Notes: generated from the sequence alone by a model not told the origin. A stretch of DNA of 42,495 bases from Pseudomonas sp. GM84 (GCF_000282535.1 NZ_AKJC01000166.1:1-42495); one strand, 5' to 3'; shown: positions 1 to 11,639, counted from the stretch's first letter. A program made the numbers and translations.

Positions 1-22
1 CGATGAGGCCGGTACAGGCAAT

Positions 23-49
23 AAAAAAGCCCGCACATGTGCGGGCTTT
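23..49 (-). terminator. Rho-independent terminator after the PqiC-type lipoprotein gene
   Basis: A 12-bp perfect stem (AGCCCGCACA and its complement, plus flanking A/T pairs) is followed on the minus strand by a run of six T (plus-strand A at 23-28). It lies 20 nt past the stop codon at 69. The GC-rich stem with a U-tract is a classic intrinsic terminator and marks the 3' end of the block that runs leftward from nudF/parE/parC. Confidence 0.9.
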
Positions 50-68
50 CTTGTATCTGGCAAAACCA

Positions 69-779
69 TCAGAACCGATAGACTTCCATATCGGTACGAA
101 TCGGCGAAGCCATCGGGATCTTCGACTTCTCCGGCTCTTTCTTGACCTGCACCGGGGCCGCAGCCTTCTTCGGCGTGTCCTCGGCGATCGCCGGCTGGTT
201 GGCCAGTGGCTTGACTGCAGTGCTCAACTGTTCGGCCAGCTTCTGCAGCAATTGGCCCTGAGCCTGCACCTGCGACGACTCGGTGCCCTCATGCTGCTGC
301 TCGAGGTGCACGATACGGTTGTCACGCACATGGCCACGACGGTCCAGCAGACGCCATTGGGCGTCGAGAATAGCCGGCTGGTTCTTGCCCGAGTCCAGAC
401 GCGTAATCGACAGCAGTACCTGCACGTCTGGCGAGAAGCCGGTGCTGGCAGGGGCCAGGACCACGCGCTGGCTGTCCAGGCGCCAAGCCAGCTGGCGTAC
501 CAGCAGTTGATCGATGTCCGCCGACAGGCTACCGGCCCAACGACCGTCGGTCGCCGAACTCAGGCTGCCATCGGCCTGACGCTGCAAGAAGGTTTCGCGC
601 TGCAGGTAATCGGCGATCGACACCGGGCCGAGCACCACGGCCATGCCCGCACTTTGCGAGGGCTGGCCAGGATCACCGCTGTCGAGCTGATACAGGGCAA
701 CCGGCTGATGCATGCTGCATCCGCTCAGGCCCAGCAAACCCGTCAACAACAGCGCAAATGGAAGGCGCAGAAATTTCAT
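69..779 (-). CDS. PqiC-family (DUF330/YmbA-like) outer-membrane lipoprotein
   Basis: The 236-residue product starts with a signal peptide ending in a lipobox (LSGC, Cys21), so it is predicted to be a lipoprotein. The sequence after it (ALYQLDSG, VVLGPVSIADYLQR, a W-A/S-L-rich segment near residue 80) fits the ABC-type transport auxiliary / PqiC family. PqiC normally partners the MCE protein PqiB and the membrane protein PqiA in lipid transport across the periplasm. The C-terminal 40 residues are a Lys/Pro-rich tail. It lies 175 bp downstream of parC on the same strand and ends at a terminator. No pqiA or pqiB lies upstream in this window, so its partner is not visible. The family call is solid; the transport role here is inferred. 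Confidence 0.78.
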   Translation of the reverse strand: MKFLRLPFALLLTGLLGLSGCSMHQPVALYQLDSGDPGQPSQSAGMAVVLGPVSIADYLQRETFLQRQADGSLSSATDGRWAGSLSADIDQLLVRQLAWRLDSQRVVLAPASTGFSPDVQVLLSITRLDSGKNQPAILDAQWRLLDRRGHVRDNRIVHLEQQHEGTESSQVQAQGQLLQKLAEQLSTAVKPLANQPAIAEDTPKKAAAPVQVKKEPEKSKIPMASPIRTDMEVYRF

Positions 780-954
780 TCATCCCATCCAGGCGGTCGC
801 CACCAGGCAAACCGCAGTGATACTGATATTCATTCATTCGGGCACACGGCCACGCCGGCACCGCAGGGGCACTATCATCCGCGAAATGTTGGTCCGACTC
901 CAGCATTTCCGCCTGGAACGGCGCTGAAAATGCCGTCCCAGACCATTCATCGGG

Positions 955-3738
<2,784 letters not shown>

Positions 3739-3742
<4 letters not shown>

Positions 3743-4725
3743 GGCTTGGCGCTCCAGCCACCTTGCGGGGCGTCGAAACGCCAGACCACCGGCCGGCTTT
3801 CGCCATCGGCACGATCACCGTTGTTGTTGTCGATACCTACCCAGGCGCCCTTGGCGTCGACCACCAGTGCTTCGGCGAGGCCGAAGGGCTGATCGTAGAG
3901 GCGTTCCGGCTTCAGGGTATCGGCTGCGAACGACCAGCAGCGCTCGACGCTGCCACTGTCGGCGTCACGCCGGCAGAGTCGGTATGCATTGCGCTCGAGG
4001 GTGAACAGCTTGCCCTCGAACCAGGCCAGGTCAGCGAAATCACGCGATAGCGCGCGGGCATTGGGCATCTGCGGCGGCTGCATCTCGACCCCGGCTTCGC
4101 TGAGCACTACGCACGTGCGCCCGCAGGTCCACACCGAGTGCTGGCGCTCTATCGCCACCAGGCCGCGGCGCTCGCGCTCGGCCGCCAGCCACAGGCGGTC
4201 ACCGGCCGGGTTGATCGCCAGGCCTTCGAACAAGGCGTTGAAGTGCAACAGCATGCCGCTGGCCCGGGCCTGGCGAATCATCGCCGGGTCGATTTTCAAC
4301 CAGTCTGGCTCACCTTGGACCGGCAGTTGCAGCACCGCCGCATGGGCTTCGCTGACCACATAGAGGTTGCCCGCCTGATCGCAGGTGATGCCTTCATAAT
4401 CCAGCTCGCCGCCGCGTACGTACGACGCGACCCAGTTGCGTGTTTTCAAGCCCCAGGGCAAGCCGCTCTCCGGCACCAGCGGCGGGGTGAAAGCCAGCGG
4501 CTGGGCGCGCCACACCGCGTCCTGCTGATCGAACTGGTAAATTCGATCATCGTCGCGGTCTGAAACGCCCCACAGCGCGCCTCGGCAAAAGGCCAACCCG
4601 GAAAGGTTGCCGCCGCGCATGCCGTCGATGGGGTGCTCGGATGCCAGTTTCAGTTCTGGCCAGTTGCCTGCCAGGGTAGGCAGGGCAATCAGGCTCAGCA
4701 GAACCGCGACCAACAGACGAATCAA
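3739..4725 (-). CDS. Exported esterase-like-activity-of-phytase family protein
   Basis: The 328-residue protein has a cleavable-looking signal peptide (MIRLLVAVLLSLIALPTLAG). It then has a repetitive, beta-propeller-like body with GLAF, ELDYEGITCD, FEGLAINP, DFADLAWFEGKLFTLERN and LVVDAKGAWVGIDNN segments, typical of the family called esterase-like activity of phytase (PF13449). Acidic DxD/E positions in the blades could bind metal. The start appears to be TTG at 4725, overlapping the parE stop by 4 nt (TTGA), with GAGG about 8 nt upstream; the next gene overlaps by ATGA. Tight coupling between topoisomerase subunits and an exported protein is odd. Substrate unknown; family call fairly sure. 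Confidence 0.75.
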
Positions 4726-6626
4726 ACCAGGACCTCAGCCAGATTGCCTTTGGTTTCCAGCCAGTTCTTGCGATCACCGGCGCGCTTCTTGGCCAGCAGC
4801 ATGTCCATGATCTCGGTGGTGCCCGCCAGGTCGTCCAGGGTCAGCTGGACCAGGCGCCGGGTGTTCGGGTCCATGGTGGTTTCGCGCAGCTGCGGCGGGT
4901 TCATCTCGCCCAGACCCTTGAATCGGGTGACCTGTGGCTTGCCGCGCTTCTTCTCGGCCACCAGGCGGTCGAGAATGCCGTCACGCTCGGCTTCGTCGAG
5001 GGCGTAGTAGATTTCCTTGCCCAGGTCGATGCGATACAGCGGCGGCATGGCGACGTAGACGTGGCCGGCTTCGACCAGCGGGCGGAAGTGCTGCACGAAC
5101 AGCGCGCACAGCAGGGTCGCGATGTGCAGGCCGTCGGAGTCGGCGTCGGCGAGGATGCAGATCTTGCCATAGCGCAGCTGCGTCAGATCGGCGGCACCGG
5201 GGTCGACCCCGATGGCCACGGCGATGTTATGCACTTCCTGACTGGCCAGGACTTCGCCGCCGTCGACTTCCCAGGTGTTGAGGATCTTGCCGCGCAGCGG
5301 CAGGATTGCCTGGAATTCCTTGTCCCGCGCCTGCTTGGCCGAACCACCGGCGGAGTCGCCCTCGACCAGGAACAGCTCGGCACGCATGGGATCCTGTCCG
5401 GCGCAGTCGGCCAGCTTGCCTGGCAAGGCCGGGCCCTGGGTGATGCGCTTGCGTTCGACCTTCTTGCTCGCCTTGAGGCGCCGCCCGGCGTTGCTGATGG
5501 CCAGCTCCGCCAGTTGCATGCCCAGCTCGGGGTGGGCATTGAGCCACAGGCTGAAGGCATCCTTGACCACACCCGAGACGAAAGCCGCGGCCTCGCGGGA
5601 CGACAGGCGTTCCTTGGTCTGCCCGGAGAACTGCGGCTCCTGCATCTTCATCGAGAGCACGAAGGTGATGCGTTCCCAGACGTCTTCGGGCGCCAGCTTG
5701 ACGCCGCGCGGCAGCAGGTTGCGGAACTCGCAGAACTCGCGCATGGCATCCAGCAGGCCCTGTCGCAGGCCGTTGACGTGGGTGCCGCCCTGGGCGGTGG
5801 GAATCAGGTTGACGTAGCTTTCCTGAACACTGTCGCCGCCTTCGGGCAGCCACAGCAGCGCCCAGTCCACGGCCTCCTTGTTGCCGGCCAGGCTGCCGCA
5901 GAACGGCTCGTCGGGCAGGCGCAGGAACTCGCTGACCGAGTCGACCAGGTAGGAACGCAGGCCATCTTCATAATGCCACTCGACCTTCTCGCCACTGGCC
6001 TTGTCCTCGAAGCTCACCAGCAGGCCTGGGCACAGGACAGCCTTGGCCTTGAGCACGTGCTTGAGGCGGCTGATGGAGAATTTCGGCGAGTCGAAATACT
6101 TCGGGTCAGGGCTGAAGTACACGCTGGTACCGGTGTTGCGTTTGCCGACCGTACCGACTACTTCCAGCTCGCTGGCCTTGAAGCCATCGGCGAAGCTCAT
6201 CTGGTACTCGTTGCCGTCGCGCTTGACGCGTACGCGCACCTGGGTCGACAGGGCGTTGACCACCGAGATGCCAACGCCGTGCAAGCCGCCGGAGAACTGG
6301 TAGTTCTTGTTGGAGAACTTGCCGCCGGCGTGCAGCTTGGTGAGGATCAGCTCGACCCCCGACACGCCCTCTTCAGGGTGGATATCCACGGGCATGCCGC
6401 GACCATCGTCGCTGACTTCCAGCGAATGGTCGGCATGCAGGATGACCTGGACCGAACGGGCGTGGCCTGCCAGGGCTTCGTCGACGCTGTTGTCGATGAC
6501 TTCCTGGGCCAGGTGGTTCGGCCGGCTGGTATCGGTGTACATGCCCGGCCGCTTGCGGACCGGGTCAAGGCCCGAGAGGACTTCGATGGCGTCTGCGTTA
6601 TAGGCGCTAGCGCTGGGATTGGCCAT
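4722..6626 (-). CDS. parE: DNA topoisomerase IV subunit B
   Basis: The 634-residue ATPase subunit of topoisomerase IV has an N-terminal GHKL domain with catalytic Glu42 and Mg-binding Asn46 (QEVIDNSVDEAL), DDGRGMPV, and the ATP lid GGLHGVGIS. A transducer follows, then the TOPRIM domain with LVEGDSAGGSA (Glu422) and DADSDG (Asp494, 496, 498), and PLRGKILN. The length of about 630 residues, with no GyrB insertion, separates ParE from GyrB. The start ATG at 6626 lies 35 nt after the yqiA stop on the same strand; no terminator separates them. Its stop overlaps the next gene by 4 nt, and parC is the fourth gene of the run. Confidence 0.97.
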   Translation of the reverse strand: MANPSASAYNADAIEVLSGLDPVRKRPGMYTDTSRPNHLAQEVIDNSVDEALAGHARSVQVILHADHSLEVSDDGRGMPVDIHPEEGVSGVELILTKLHAGGKFSNKNYQFSGGLHGVGISVVNALSTQVRVRVKRDGNEYQMSFADGFKASELEVVGTVGKRNTGTSVYFSPDPKYFDSPKFSISRLKHVLKAKAVLCPGLLVSFEDKASGEKVEWHYEDGLRSYLVDSVSEFLRLPDEPFCGSLAGNKEAVDWALLWLPEGGDSVQESYVNLIPTAQGGTHVNGLRQGLLDAMREFCEFRNLLPRGVKLAPEDVWERITFVLSMKMQEPQFSGQTKERLSSREAAAFVSGVVKDAFSLWLNAHPELGMQLAELAISNAGRRLKASKKVERKRITQGPALPGKLADCAGQDPMRAELFLVEGDSAGGSAKQARDKEFQAILPLRGKILNTWEVDGGEVLASQEVHNIAVAIGVDPGAADLTQLRYGKICILADADSDGLHIATLLCALFVQHFRPLVEAGHVYVAMPPLYRIDLGKEIYYALDEAERDGILDRLVAEKKRGKPQVTRFKGLGEMNPPQLRETTMDPNTRRLVQLTLDDLAGTTEIMDMLLAKKRAGDRKNWLETKGNLAEVLV

Positions 6627-6661
6627 GGGTTCTCGTCGTCAGTCTGGTGAATGCGAAAAAA

Positions 6662-7270
6662 TCAAAATACAGAAAAATCGAGCGCCGCGTACTGCTGCCG
6701 GGCAATCCCGGCGAACGCCAGCAGGGCCGGCAGCTGCGCGGCGAAGCCCTGGTAACTGTGGTCGCCACCGGCCTGGATACGCAGGGCGCAGGCCCGGTAA
6801 TAGCGTTCGGCGTGGCGATAGTCCAGGGTTTCATCGGCGGTCTGCAACCACACTTGATAGCGGCTGGGGTCCTCGGGTGCCGGCACTTCCAGCTCGGCCA
6901 GCGCCTGCACGTGGTCGTGGGTCAGCTCCCAGGTTTCACCCGTGTAATGATTGCGCTGGCTGCCCAGGTAGCCGTCGAACCGCTTGTGCGGGGTTACCGC
7001 TGGGTTGACCAGCAATGCCTTCAGGCCATGGCGCTCGGCCAGATGGGTGGCATAGTAGCCGCCGAGCGAGCTGCCGACCAGCAGCGGCGCGCCCAGCTCG
7101 GCGATGGCGGCTTCGAGCTGCACCATGGCCTGGCGCGGGTGATGGTGCAAGGCCGGTGCACGCAGTTGGCCGGACAGCCCCAGTTGCTGCATCACGGCTT
7201 CGAGCTGACGCGCCTTGGTGGACAGCGGAGAGCTGTTGAAGCCATGGATATAGAGGATGGAACCCGACAT
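6662..7270 (-). CDS. yqiA: YqiA-family alpha/beta-hydrolase (esterase)
   Basis: This 202-residue single-domain hydrolase has the N-terminal strand SILYIHGFNSSP, a nucleophile elbow GSSLGG (Ser68), and a C-terminal GGDHSYQGF that supplies the catalytic His; an acid is likely in LQTADETLDY. In enterobacteria YqiA is an acyl-CoA/palmitoyl-CoA-type esterase next to parE and cpdA, and the same order is kept here. The reading frame is open further upstream, but the extra 146 codons run through a REP pair and have no family similarity. The ATG at 7270, preceded by a GGGGGC purine-rich stretch, is therefore the start. Confidence 0.88.
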   Translation of the reverse strand: MSGSILYIHGFNSSPLSTKARQLEAVMQQLGLSGQLRAPALHHHPRQAMVQLEAAIAELGAPLLVGSSLGGYYATHLAERHGLKALLVNPAVTPHKRFDGYLGSQRNHYTGETWELTHDHVQALAELEVPAPEDPSRYQVWLQTADETLDYRHAERYYRACALRIQAGGDHSYQGFAAQLPALLAFAGIARQQYAALDFSVF

Positions 7271-7392
7271 GCTGCCCCCGGAATCTTTGGCTTCGCGCCC
7301 GAGGGTGCGGGCGCAGGGATGCGCAGTGTAGCGTGTTCGCCGGGTTTTGGTGCCGCGGCTGGTTTTTCGCAACAAATTCGTCTTGTGAACCT

Positions 7393-7499
7393 GGGCCGCT
7401 GCGCGGCCCAATCGCCGGCAAGCCGGCTCCCACAAGGGGAATCGCTGCCCTTTCTCTGTGGGAGCCGGCTTGCCGGCGATTGGGCTGCGCAGCAGCCCC
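7393..7499. repeat. REP pair, class A (inverted), between cpdA and yqiA
   Basis: Two 29-nt copies in inverted orientation (7406-7434 and 7457-7485) share the core GTGGGAGCCGGCTTGCCGG and are separated by 22 nt. Flanking arms (GGGCCGCTGCGCGGCC and its imperfect counterpart) extend the fold to about 107 nt. The pair sits inside a same-strand gene run, so it would form a strong hairpin in the cpdA-yqiA transcript. Confidence 0.9.
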
Positions 7500-7505
7500 T
7501 TTACC

Positions 7506-8309
7506 TCAATAGCCCGGGCTGTCGAAGTCGAGCCTGACTTCGAAGTCCCGGGCCCGCTCCACGCCAGTCTCCAGTCGTCCGTCGGCGTGCAGACGCAACC
7601 AGCGATACCCGGGCTGCTCTTCGCTGACCTTGAAATCCTCGCTGGCGGCGGCGAACTGGATGCAGGTGGACGGGGTGGCCAGCAGGCGCAGGCCATCGCG
7701 CGTTTCATCCCACGGCTGATGGATATGCCCCCAAAGCAAGGCTTTCACTTGTGGATAACTCGCCAGCCGCTGCAACAGTTCATTGGCATTGCGCAATCCG
7801 ATGGGGGCAATCCACGCACAGCCGATGTCTACGGGCTGGTGGTGGCAGCACACCAGGCAATGGCGCTCGCCTGCCGATGCCAGCGCCTCGTCGAGCAGCG
7901 ACAACTGGTCCTGCTCAAGCAGCCCATGGGTAGCCCCTGCCACCGCCGTATTGAGCATCACTACCCGCCAGGCACCCACGTCGGTGACCGCCTGCACCAG
8001 CTGCGGCGCCACTTCGGCCATCACCCGCGCTTCGTCATGATTGCCCGGCAACCAGCGCGCGGGAGCACCCAGCCCAGCGGTCAAGGCACGGAACGCTTCA
8101 TAGGAAGCGACACTGGCGTCCTGTGACAAATCACCTGTACACAGCAGCAGATCGATACGCGGTTGCTCGCGCCGCACCTGCTCGATCACATGGCGCAGGC
8201 TGTCACGGGTGTTCAGGCCCAGCATGGTGCCCGCCGGGTCGGCGAACAGATGGGCGTCGGTGAGTTGCACCACATGCACGGGTGCCGGGGAAAGATCTGG
8301 GTGCGGCAA
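7506..8309 (-). CDS. cpdA: 3',5'-cyclic-AMP phosphodiesterase (class III)
   Basis: The 267-residue metallophosphoesterase hydrolyses cAMP to AMP in the cytoplasm and so dampens CRP/Vfr-type signalling. All five metal-binding motifs are present in order: QLTDAHLF, TGDLSQD, LPGNHDE, CCHHQP and WGHIHQ. Start: the frame has TTG at 8309 giving MPHPDLSPAP; a strong GAGGAG lies 7 nt upstream (8317-8322), so I accept the TTG. The gene follows yqiB on the same strand after 85 nt, in the same order as E. coli (nudF-yqiB-cpdA-yqiA-parE). A TTG start usually lowers translation. Confidence 0.94.
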   Translation of the reverse strand: MPHPDLSPAPVHVVQLTDAHLFADPAGTMLGLNTRDSLRHVIEQVRREQPRIDLLLCTGDLSQDASVASYEAFRALTAGLGAPARWLPGNHDEARVMAEVAPQLVQAVTDVGAWRVVMLNTAVAGATHGLLEQDQLSLLDEALASAGERHCLVCCHHQPVDIGCAWIAPIGLRNANELLQRLASYPQVKALLWGHIHQPWDETRDGLRLLATPSTCIQFAAASEDFKVSEEQPGYRWLRLHADGRLETGVERARDFEVRLDFDSPGY

Positions 8310-8316
8310 CGGCCGT

Positions 8317-8322
8317 CTCCTC
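8317..8322 (-). promoter_or_regulatory. Ribosome binding site that fixes the cpdA TTG start
   Basis: GAGGAG on the minus strand, 7 nt before TTG at 8309-8307. No in-frame ATG near this position has a comparable site. Confidence 0.7.
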
Positions 8323-8394
8323 GAACGGATTCAGCAGGGATTATCGCGCTGCAGCCGTGGCGAGCAAACAGGCGAAACCGACCGGCTTCACATT

Positions 8395-8847
8395 TCAGCG
8401 CACACTTGCCAGTTCATGGCCACACGCCAGGCAGTGGCTCAGCCATTCGCCGAGGAAAAGATTGAGCTGGGCTTTCTCGTCCGGCTGATGCATCGCTTCA
8501 TTGGGATACGGGTAGATACTGCGCAGGCGCCGGGTATGTTCGGCGCTGATCACTTCGGCCATGCGCGCATCGTGGTACACCTGCACCTCCAGGTGCGGCA
8601 CCGGCAGCCAGGGCAGGCTGTGCTCCTGACGAACGCGCAAGGTAGTGGTGTATGGGCAGGCCAGCACCACGTCCAGCACCAGCACGCCGAGCATCTGATC
8701 GCCCTGGGTCATGCCGATGCGCCGCGAGCTCTGGCTGGTGCGCATGTCGGGCAGAAGGCGCATGAGCCGGGCATAGTTGGCCTCGCAGGCTGCTTGCAGC
8801 CCGGCCAGGTCGACCCGATAACGCTCACGCAGCAGGTTCACTTCCAC
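8395..8847 (-). CDS. yqiB: DUF1249 family protein YqiB
   Basis: The 150-residue cytoplasmic protein belongs to the DUF1249/YqiB family. It has no known activity but is conserved next to nudF and cpdA. Recognisable segments are the N-terminal YRVDLAGLQAACEANYARL, the middle YHDARMAEV, and the C-terminal QLNLFLGEWLSHCLACGH, whose two Cys and His may bind metal. The start is GTG at 8847, overlapping the nudF stop by 10 nt, which suggests translational coupling. GAGG lies only 3 nt before the GTG, so translation probably depends on ribosomes finishing nudF. Confidence 0.85.
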   Translation of the reverse strand: MEVNLLRERYRVDLAGLQAACEANYARLMRLLPDMRTSQSSRRIGMTQGDQMLGVLVLDVVLACPYTTTLRVRQEHSLPWLPVPHLEVQVYHDARMAEVISAEHTRRLRSIYPYPNEAMHQPDEKAQLNLFLGEWLSHCLACGHELASVR

Positions 8848-9455
8848 ATACCTCGAACTTCGTCACGGTTCAGTGCCAGCCATTGCAGGCCGATGATGGT
8901 CGCCGCGTTGCAGATGCGCCCGTCGCGCACGGCCTGCAAGGCATCCTCGAACGGCCAGACGCTTACCCGGATGTCCTCGCCTTCTTCTTCCAGGCCATGC
9001 AGGCCTCCGGCGCCTTCGCTGCTGCAACGCCCGAGGAACAGGTGCACGAATTCATCGCTGCCACCCGGCGACGGGAAGTAACGCGTCATCGGCCACAGGG
9101 CGCTGAAGGTCAGGCCGGCTTCCTCTTCGGCTTCACGGTGGGCCACCTCTTCCGGTTGTTCGTCCTTGTCGATCAGCCCGGCAACCTGCTCGATCAGCCA
9201 AGGGTTGGCAACCTTTCCCAACGCCCCGACTCGAAACTGCTCTATCAGCACCACTTCATCGCGCAGCGGATCGTAGGGCAACACGCACACGGCATCGTGC
9301 CGCACGAACAGTTCCCGGCTGATTTCACGACCCATGCCCCCAGCGAACAGTTCATGGCGCAGGCGCACCTTGTCGAGCTTGTAAAAGCCCTGGAAGCAAT
9401 TGGCCCGCTCGATGATCTCGAAGCCCTTGGGCACTGAATTCAACGTGTCTGACAT
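8838..9455 (-). CDS. nudF: ADP-ribose diphosphatase (Nudix)
   Basis: The 205-residue Nudix hydrolase splits ADP-ribose and related nucleoside diphosphate sugars. A perfect Nudix box is present: G-LIDKD-E-7 residues-REAEEEAGL. The N-terminal domain-swap region and a C-terminal GLHGLEEEGEDI loop fit the ADPRase group. Start: an in-frame ATG exists at 9467, but GAGGA lies 6 nt before the ATG at 9455 (MSDTLNSVPKGF), so the shorter form is preferred. It is the first gene of the minus-strand run yqiB-cpdA-yqiA-parE and is divergent from the lipoprotein gene at 9641. Confidence 0.93.
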   Translation of the reverse strand: MSDTLNSVPKGFEIIERANCFQGFYKLDKVRLRHELFAGGMGREISRELFVRHDAVCVLPYDPLRDEVVLIEQFRVGALGKVANPWLIEQVAGLIDKDEQPEEVAHREAEEEAGLTFSALWPMTRYFPSPGGSDEFVHLFLGRCSSEGAGGLHGLEEEGEDIRVSVWPFEDALQAVRDGRICNAATIIGLQWLALNRDEVRGMWK

Positions 9456-9640
9456 GGAAATCCTCATGACCTCGAATACCGCATCGCGCCATCCTACTCT
9501 GCACGCTTGCCGGTTTCATCCCTTTCCGGCAACCGTTCGTGCAGTCGGGACAGCGCGTCTTCTCTCTGTTAGCTTAGTGGCGAACTGAAGGCCGCGCAGA
9601 CGGTCAAAGGCCGACTTTTCCCCGTTCTGCAAGGATCATC

Positions 9641-10387
9641 ATGACACTTGTCAAACTGACTTCCGTGGCTGTGCTGGCCTTGGCCCTGGGTGCCTGCCAG
9701 AGCCTGTTCACGCCCAATTACCGGGCCCCGCTAGAGGTCAAGCGCGATGCCTGGGAACACGTCAAACCCGGCTGCAGCGCCAGTGACTGCCCGCTGGTGA
9801 ACATCGATACCATCCACTTCCCGGACCTGCCGAAACTCGACGCCATCGTCGAGAAACGCCTGCTGCAGCTGACCGAGGACAACCAGCGTGGGACTGCGCC
9901 AAGCACTTTGCAGGCCTATGAGCAGCAATACCTGGCCAGCGCCGACAAGCGCAACAGCAGCTACCTGCAGGCCAAGGTACGTGAACAGCATGACGGACTG
10001 GTGATCATCGAGCTGTCCAGCTACCTCGACAGCGGCGGTGCCCACGGCATGCCCGGGCGTGGCTTCATCAACTACTCGCGCAAGCTGGACAAGGAGCTGA
10101 CCCTCCAGGACATGCTGGTGCCGGGCCAGGAGGACACCTTCTGGAAGACCGTCGAGGAATCGCACCGTGCCTGGCTGATCAGCGTGGGCATGGACAAGGA
10201 CGCCCAGTTCGTGAAGACCTGGCCGTTCCAGAAGTCCCCGCACATCGCCCTGACCTACGGCGCGGTAGTGGTCAAGTATGAGGTCTATACCATCGCGCCC
10301 TATTCCATGGGCCACGTGGAACTCAAGCTCCCCTACCCGCGCCTGAATGGCGTCATCAAGCCTGAACTGTTTCCCGGCCGCGGCTGA
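9641..10387 (+). CDS. RsiV-like (DUF3298) lipoprotein
   Basis: The 248-residue protein has a lipoprotein signal (LALGAC, Cys19). The body resembles the RsiV/DUF3298-DUF4163 family: HFPDLPKLDAIVEKRLL, then GGAHGMPGRGFINYSRK, LTLQDML, and a final YSMGHVELKLPYPRLNGVIKPE. That domain occurs in anti-sigma factor RsiV and in peptidoglycan-related proteins, but no anti-sigma region or sigma-factor neighbour is seen here, so a sensor role is not claimed. The start ATG has AAGGA 7 nt upstream. The 3' end overlaps the 3' end of convergent cytX by 32 bp. Confidence 0.78.
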   Translation: MTLVKLTSVAVLALALGACQSLFTPNYRAPLEVKRDAWEHVKPGCSASDCPLVNIDTIHFPDLPKLDAIVEKRLLQLTEDNQRGTAPSTLQAYEQQYLASADKRNSSYLQAKVREQHDGLVIIELSSYLDSGGAHGMPGRGFINYSRKLDKELTLQDMLVPGQEDTFWKTVEESHRAWLISVGMDKDAQFVKTWPFQKSPHIALTYGAVVVKYEVYTIAPYSMGHVELKLPYPRLNGVIKPELFPGRG

Positions 10388-11639
10388 GGCTCAGTAGCGC
10401 ATGCAGCCCACCTGCCAGCATCAGTGCTGGCAGGGTCGCCCCCAGCGCTGGCGCTTGCGCGGCGATCAAATGGTAGGCCGCGACACCCGCAACCCAGGCC
10501 AGCAGCGCCTCCCAGTGCAACCCGTCGACCTGTGCTGGCGCGCGGCGGCGGCGGATCACGTAGTGGTCCATCAGCACCACGCCGAACAGCGGCGCGAACA
10601 CCGAACCGATCAGCAGCAGGAAGTTTTCGTACTGGGCCAACGGCGCCAGCAGGGCGATCAGGGTGCACAGCACGCCGATGGCCAAGGCCAGGTGTTCGAC
10701 TTTCACAGGCACCAGCAAGCCGCTGGAAACCGCAGCCGAGTGGATGTCGGCAAAGGCTTTTTCCGACTCATCCAGCAGGATCAACAGCAACGGAAGGCCC
10801 ATGCCAGCACCCGCCAGGGCCAGCAGCAGGGCATTGGCCTCGCCGCTCGGGGCGAATGCCAGGGTGTAGGCCACACCCAGGCTCATCAGCCAGGTGTTGC
10901 CAATGAAGTAGCCCAGCACAGTCCCGCCGAAGACACGCTTGCCGTTGCTGGCGAAACGCGAGTAGTCGGCGATCAGCGGCAGCCACGACAGCGGCATGGC
11001 AATGACGATGTCAAAGCCCACGGCCAGCGACATCGAACCGTCACCACTGCGCTTCCACAACTCGACCAGGTCGGCCTTGGCGAACAGGTTCCAGGTCAGC
11101 CACAGGCAAGCCCCCATCAGTACCCAGATACCCCATTTGCGCAAGATCTTGCGCACGAAGGCCAACGGCCCGCTGACCGCTAGCAGGGTGGCCAGACCGC
11201 CGAAGCAGAGGGTCCAGAGCATCGGGCTGTTCCACAGGCTGTCTTCGCCGAAGGTACGTGCGCCGAGCAGGCTGGCCGCATCACGCATGACGATGATCTC
11301 GAACGCGCCCCAGCCCACCAGTTGCAGGAGGTTGAGCAGCGCCGGCAAGCGTGCGCCGTGGCGGCCCAGGCTCAGGCGCAGGGTGGCCATGGCCGACAGG
11401 CCGGTGTCGCTGCCGATGACGCCGGCTGCGCCCAGCAGCAGCACGCCCACGCCGGTGCCGAGGGCAATGGCCAGAACGGCGCCTGCCAGGCCAAGGCCAG
11501 GGGCGAGCATGGCGCCCACCTGCAGGACCATCAGGCCGATGCCGAGGGAGAACCACAGCGAGAACAGGTCACGGCCGCCAAACGGGCGCTGGCTGGAGGG
11601 GACCGGGTGGTCGGGGGAGAAATGGCTGGGGGTGGTCAT
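10356..11639 (-). CDS. cytX: Hydroxymethylpyrimidine/cytosine permease CytX (NCS1 family)
   Basis: The 427-residue protein has about 12 hydrophobic segments and belongs to the NCS1 nucleobase-cation symporters. The first helix region (FSLWFSLGIGLMVLQVGAMLAPG), WLPLIADYSRFA and the late VVLMDHYVIRRR are family signatures. Placement directly downstream of thiC supports the CytX subgroup, proposed importer of the thiamine pyrimidine HMP. The start is taken at ATG 11639 (MTTPSHFSPDHP); the frame is open upstream, but that part translates a REP pair and the thiC end. No strong ribosome site is visible. No second riboswitch lies in the 145-bp gap, so it probably shares the thiC riboswitch. Cytosine as substrate is the alternative. 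Confidence 0.86.
   Translation of the reverse strand: MTTPSHFSPDHPVPSSQRPFGGRDLFSLWFSLGIGLMVLQVGAMLAPGLGLAGAVLAIALGTGVGVLLLGAAGVIGSDTGLSAMATLRLSLGRHGARLPALLNLLQLVGWGAFEIIVMRDAASLLGARTFGEDSLWNSPMLWTLCFGGLATLLAVSGPLAFVRKILRKWGIWVLMGACLWLTWNLFAKADLVELWKRSGDGSMSLAVGFDIVIAMPLSWLPLIADYSRFASNGKRVFGGTVLGYFIGNTWLMSLGVAYTLAFAPSGEANALLLALAGAGMGLPLLLILLDESEKAFADIHSAAVSSGLLVPVKVEHLALAIGVLCTLIALLAPLAQYENFLLLIGSVFAPLFGVVLMDHYVIRRRRAPAQVDGLHWEALLAWVAGVAAYHLIAAQAPALGATLPALMLAGGLHALLSLSRGRETVQA

Noticed and set aside
7393..7499. CRISPR-like repeats among the GTGGGAGC elements
   Set aside because: The elements occur as isolated inverted pairs between different genes, not as regularly spaced direct repeats, and no cas gene is present.
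7271..7708. Upstream extension of the yqiA frame
   Set aside because: It translates a REP pair and the end of cpdA; the family starts at MSGSILYIHG.
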